Of a stretch of 23,519 nucleotides of DNA, positions 21,408 to 23,519 are shown one piece after another. The stretch comes from Isohypsibius dastychi (Eukaryota; Tardigrada; Eutardigrada; Parachela; Isohypsibiidae), in contig JAQIWT010000317.1 of NCBI GenBank assembly GCA_034696485.1, positions 1 to 23,519 on the forward strand, given 5' to 3'. The translations under genes were made by a program, and so were the position numbers. Under the pieces are notes generated by a model. It was not told where the DNA came from, did no database searches, and worked only from the letters and a program-made list of their open reading frames with translations. Position 1 is the stretch's first letter. The number at the start of each line of letters is the position of its first letter.

Positions 21408-21712
21408 AGACGGTGGCAGAGAATGGGCCATTTACAGAAAAATGGTAGATACCGATGAAATGAGTCAACAGTTTGAAGACGGAACGTACAAATAATAACT
21501 GGCGTACGGGTCAAAAACGCCGCTGTGCACATCACAGTCAAAAATTATGCCTAGCAGCTGCCTGTATCTGCAGTGATCTCATCATCTGCATTGTTTCTTG
21601 GTCGACAATCGATGTTTACTATCCGGGTTACCAGGTTGCCTCCAGAACATACAAAATCTGTTGCAAGCAGAATTTCGAGCATTTTTTATTCTCTGTCTTT
21701 CTGCTTAATCAA

Positions 21713-23229
21713 ATGGCAAAGACACATGCAAGAGAAGTACTTTACTACAATGAAATCGAGCACTATGTTGAAGCGTTACAGTTGCTACCGCTGGAGTTGA
21801 TTGGTAGCTTACGGTAACCCACGTCCTTGCCAATCACATCACCCACCTACCACTTGTTATCCAGATGGTTCGAGCAACACGAATTGTTTGAAAAGCTGAA
21901 CATGCAAGCGCTGTTGGAAGCCAAAAATCAAAGCGAAGAAGTTGTCTCTGAACGCGTTCTCTTTTTCGGCAAAGTAAAACCCTTTCCGCCCAGTATGAAG
22001 CAACATGCTCAGCTGCAATGAACTATGTGTCTTCACAGGGTGCATTATTTGTCCAAATGCTGATCGGTCAGGGTATCTGGAACGAAAAAGTTTTCCCGAA
22101 AGTAGCCAAGTATTATAAAGCTGGCTGTCAGGCATTTCCGACCTACTGTACATGGTGGTAAGTTGTTCGTCAACTGCAGCAACCAGAAGGTTTCATTCAA
22201 ATCACACTTGATGTTCATCTGTTTAGCTCTATCAATCAATCACAATCGCTAGCCTTATGGAGTGCCTGACTCACCGGGAATCATTTTGTGAGGTTCTAGA
22301 CGATGCGGCTATCGATCTCTTGGACTTTTGCCATGACGCTGTAACCACAGTCTTGTCTAGGTGCATAGAACTACTTTAAAACTAGTCAAAACTTTTGCCC
22401 GTATCCCTGAATCAAGCATTCAGAGCGTGACCTTTTGGTTGTTTCAGGAAAACGCAACCGGGTTTAGCTGAGCGGCTTCTTTCGTCCAGAGAAAGTGGAG
22501 ATGCATCTTCAAACGACTGCTATCAACTCAAACGGCAGAAAGATGACATAGACACCATTCTCAGTGCCAAGTGTGTCGGGATTCTTTGTCACATGATCCA
22601 AAATGGCAGAAGTCTCTCACTTAGTGCCCTGACTCGTATGTGCGATCACCACGATACCCCAGTTTTTCTGGCTGGTCTCCTAGAGCACAGCCCGTGGACG
22701 CTCAAGTCGAACGGTCGAATATTTAAATTCAACAACACTGAATGGATGCAGGTGACAGAGGAGAATCAGTACCGTGTCACACAAACAGAAGGCCAACTCT
22801 GGATAGCGCTACATCAGTTTCTACTCAACCCAGAGTTTTCCAAAAAATACCACCTGGATGACTACCGCAAAACCAGACTCACGTGGCTGAACACATTAAT
22901 CAATGAAACGTTGATTGACCAACTGCCTGCTTTGTCCAGCGTTCAGAGATATCTGCACTCACTTGGCCTGATGGAGACACCGATGTCGAAAAAAGGCCTT
23001 ATCTTAGAACAAGTAATTCTTCAGTTTTTGAATTTTACGTTGCAAATCGTTTTCTATGCAGTTCCCTGTAATTCGCGAAGGGCTCCTGGAAGTATACCGA
23101 AATCGGTGGGACGAACTTGCTCGCAAACATCTAGAGGGTTTGTCTGGAGATACTGGTCTTCAGTGGTGTGCCGAGGTTCAAAACTTCGAGAGGCTGAATC
23201 AATTTTTTCAATTTTTCGCTACGCACTAG
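21713..23229 (+). CDS. ZMYND10: ZMYND10, dynein-arm assembly factor, without its MYND finger in the window
   Basis: ZMYND10 acts in the cytoplasm with chaperones to pre-assemble axonemal dynein arms. Exons are 21713-21813, 21865-21973, 22039-22157, about 22253-22360, 22448-23012 and 23062-23229. Family matches include EQHELFEKLNMQALLEA, WNEKVFPKV, LMECLTHRESFCE, LLDFCHDAV, LAGLLEHSPWTLKSNGR, GQLWIALHQFLLNPEFSKKY, LINETLIDQLPAL and KKGLILEQ (human: QHENLEKLNMQAILDA, KQKVFP, LLEHSPW, LTDTLLDQLPNL, KKDLVLEQ). The exon 3/4 join is uncertain: the coding-like start at CTCTATCAA (22227) is out of phase with donor GTAAGT at 22158, while the in-phase acceptor at 22252 drops about nine residues. The frame reads VYRNRWDELARKHLEG, enters the right-end repeat at 23185 and stops at 23229, giving about 389 residues against 440 in human. 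The MYND zinc finger is lost or lies beyond the window. Confidence 0.85.
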
Positions 23230-23519
23230 TCCAGCCGGGAGGCTGAGTTTTGGGCCAGGGGGGCCAATTTAGGGGGGCGGGGGCGAACTTAGGGGGGTGG
23301 GTAGTTTCGGGGGTTTTGAAAAAGGCTCTAAAAACACGGAAATTAACGTAAATTATCGAAATTTATGGTTTTTTCAGCTTCGGGGGTTTCGAAAACCGGT
23401 AAAAATCACCGAAATTATTCGGGAGGCTGGGTTCGAGAGGCTTTCCAAAATATTCGGGAGGCTGATTCGAGAGGCTGGCAAAAATATTCGGGAGGCTGAA
23501 GCCCTGAAGCCCTCAAGCC
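23185..23519 (+). repeat. Tandem ATATTCGGGAGGCT / TTCGAGAGGCT array with G-rich head
   Basis: TTCGAGAGGCT occurs at 23185, 23432 and 23466. TATTCGGGAGGCT occurs at 23416, 23451 and 23485, a period of 34-35 bases. Between them, at about 23255-23315, are several runs of five or six G (AGGGGGGCGGGGGCG, TTAGGGGGGTGGG). The tail is GAAGCCCTGAAGCCCTCAAG. The same motif order appears reversed at 9701-9860. The array continues off the window. Confidence 0.75.

Noticed and set aside
23416-23519. 34-35 base periodic repeats as a CRISPR-like array
   Set aside because: The spacing has no unique spacers, the host is clearly eukaryotic, and the units form a simple minisatellite.

Overview
The window is nuclear DNA of a small, intron-rich animal. 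Most introns are 50 to 80 bases long with GT/AG ends. The genes include a coatomer subunit, a receptor-type guanylate cyclase and two motile-cilium genes (CFAP70 and ZMYND10). Nematodes lack the last two, so they are unlikely. A compact ecdysozoan such as a tardigrade fits best, but this is inferred from architecture and gene content; no sequence marker names the taxon. All exon structures below were built by hand from reading-frame phase, splice signals and remembered family alignments.

Layout. On the minus strand at 1-618 lies the C-terminal half of delta-COP (ARCN1). At about 1221-4352 on the plus strand is a receptor-type guanylate cyclase that starts inside its kinase-homology domain and has altered catalytic residues. 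These two genes face each other across about 600 bases and both lack their 5' halves. At 4969-8630 on the minus strand is an apparently full-length CFAP70 (3 exons, 1103 residues). From 8631 to 15223 the window is gene-poor. It holds a small secreted-protein gene of unknown function (10728-11660, minus) with a TATA box and a poly(A) signal, several repeats, and the first copy of a 1.7 kb duplicated segment. At 15224-19055 on the plus strand is a ten-exon BTB-BACK-Kelch gene (702 residues) with a basic N-terminus and a coiled coil. The second copy of the 1.7 kb segment is at 19689-21407. ZMYND10 (plus) begins at 21713; its frame runs into a tandem repeat array at the right end, before the expected MYND zinc finger.

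Repeats are prominent. Four MITE-like hairpin elements with 25-57 base arms lie at 4636-4872, 9038-9185, 15486-15580 and 17696-17839. A G-rich, ATATTCGGGAGGCT-containing repeat occurs in opposite orientations at 9701-9860 and 23185-23519. The 1.7 kb duplication carries broken reading frames that I could not assign to a family.

Functionally, CFAP70 (outer dynein arm associated) and ZMYND10 (cytoplasmic dynein-arm assembly) both serve motile axonemes and lie 13 kb apart. The other genes serve unrelated processes. I found no wholly new molecular system. The best leads are the double 5' truncation at 619-1220, the divergent cyclase, the duplicated 1.7 kb unit just upstream of two plus-strand genes, and the repeat entering ZMYND10.
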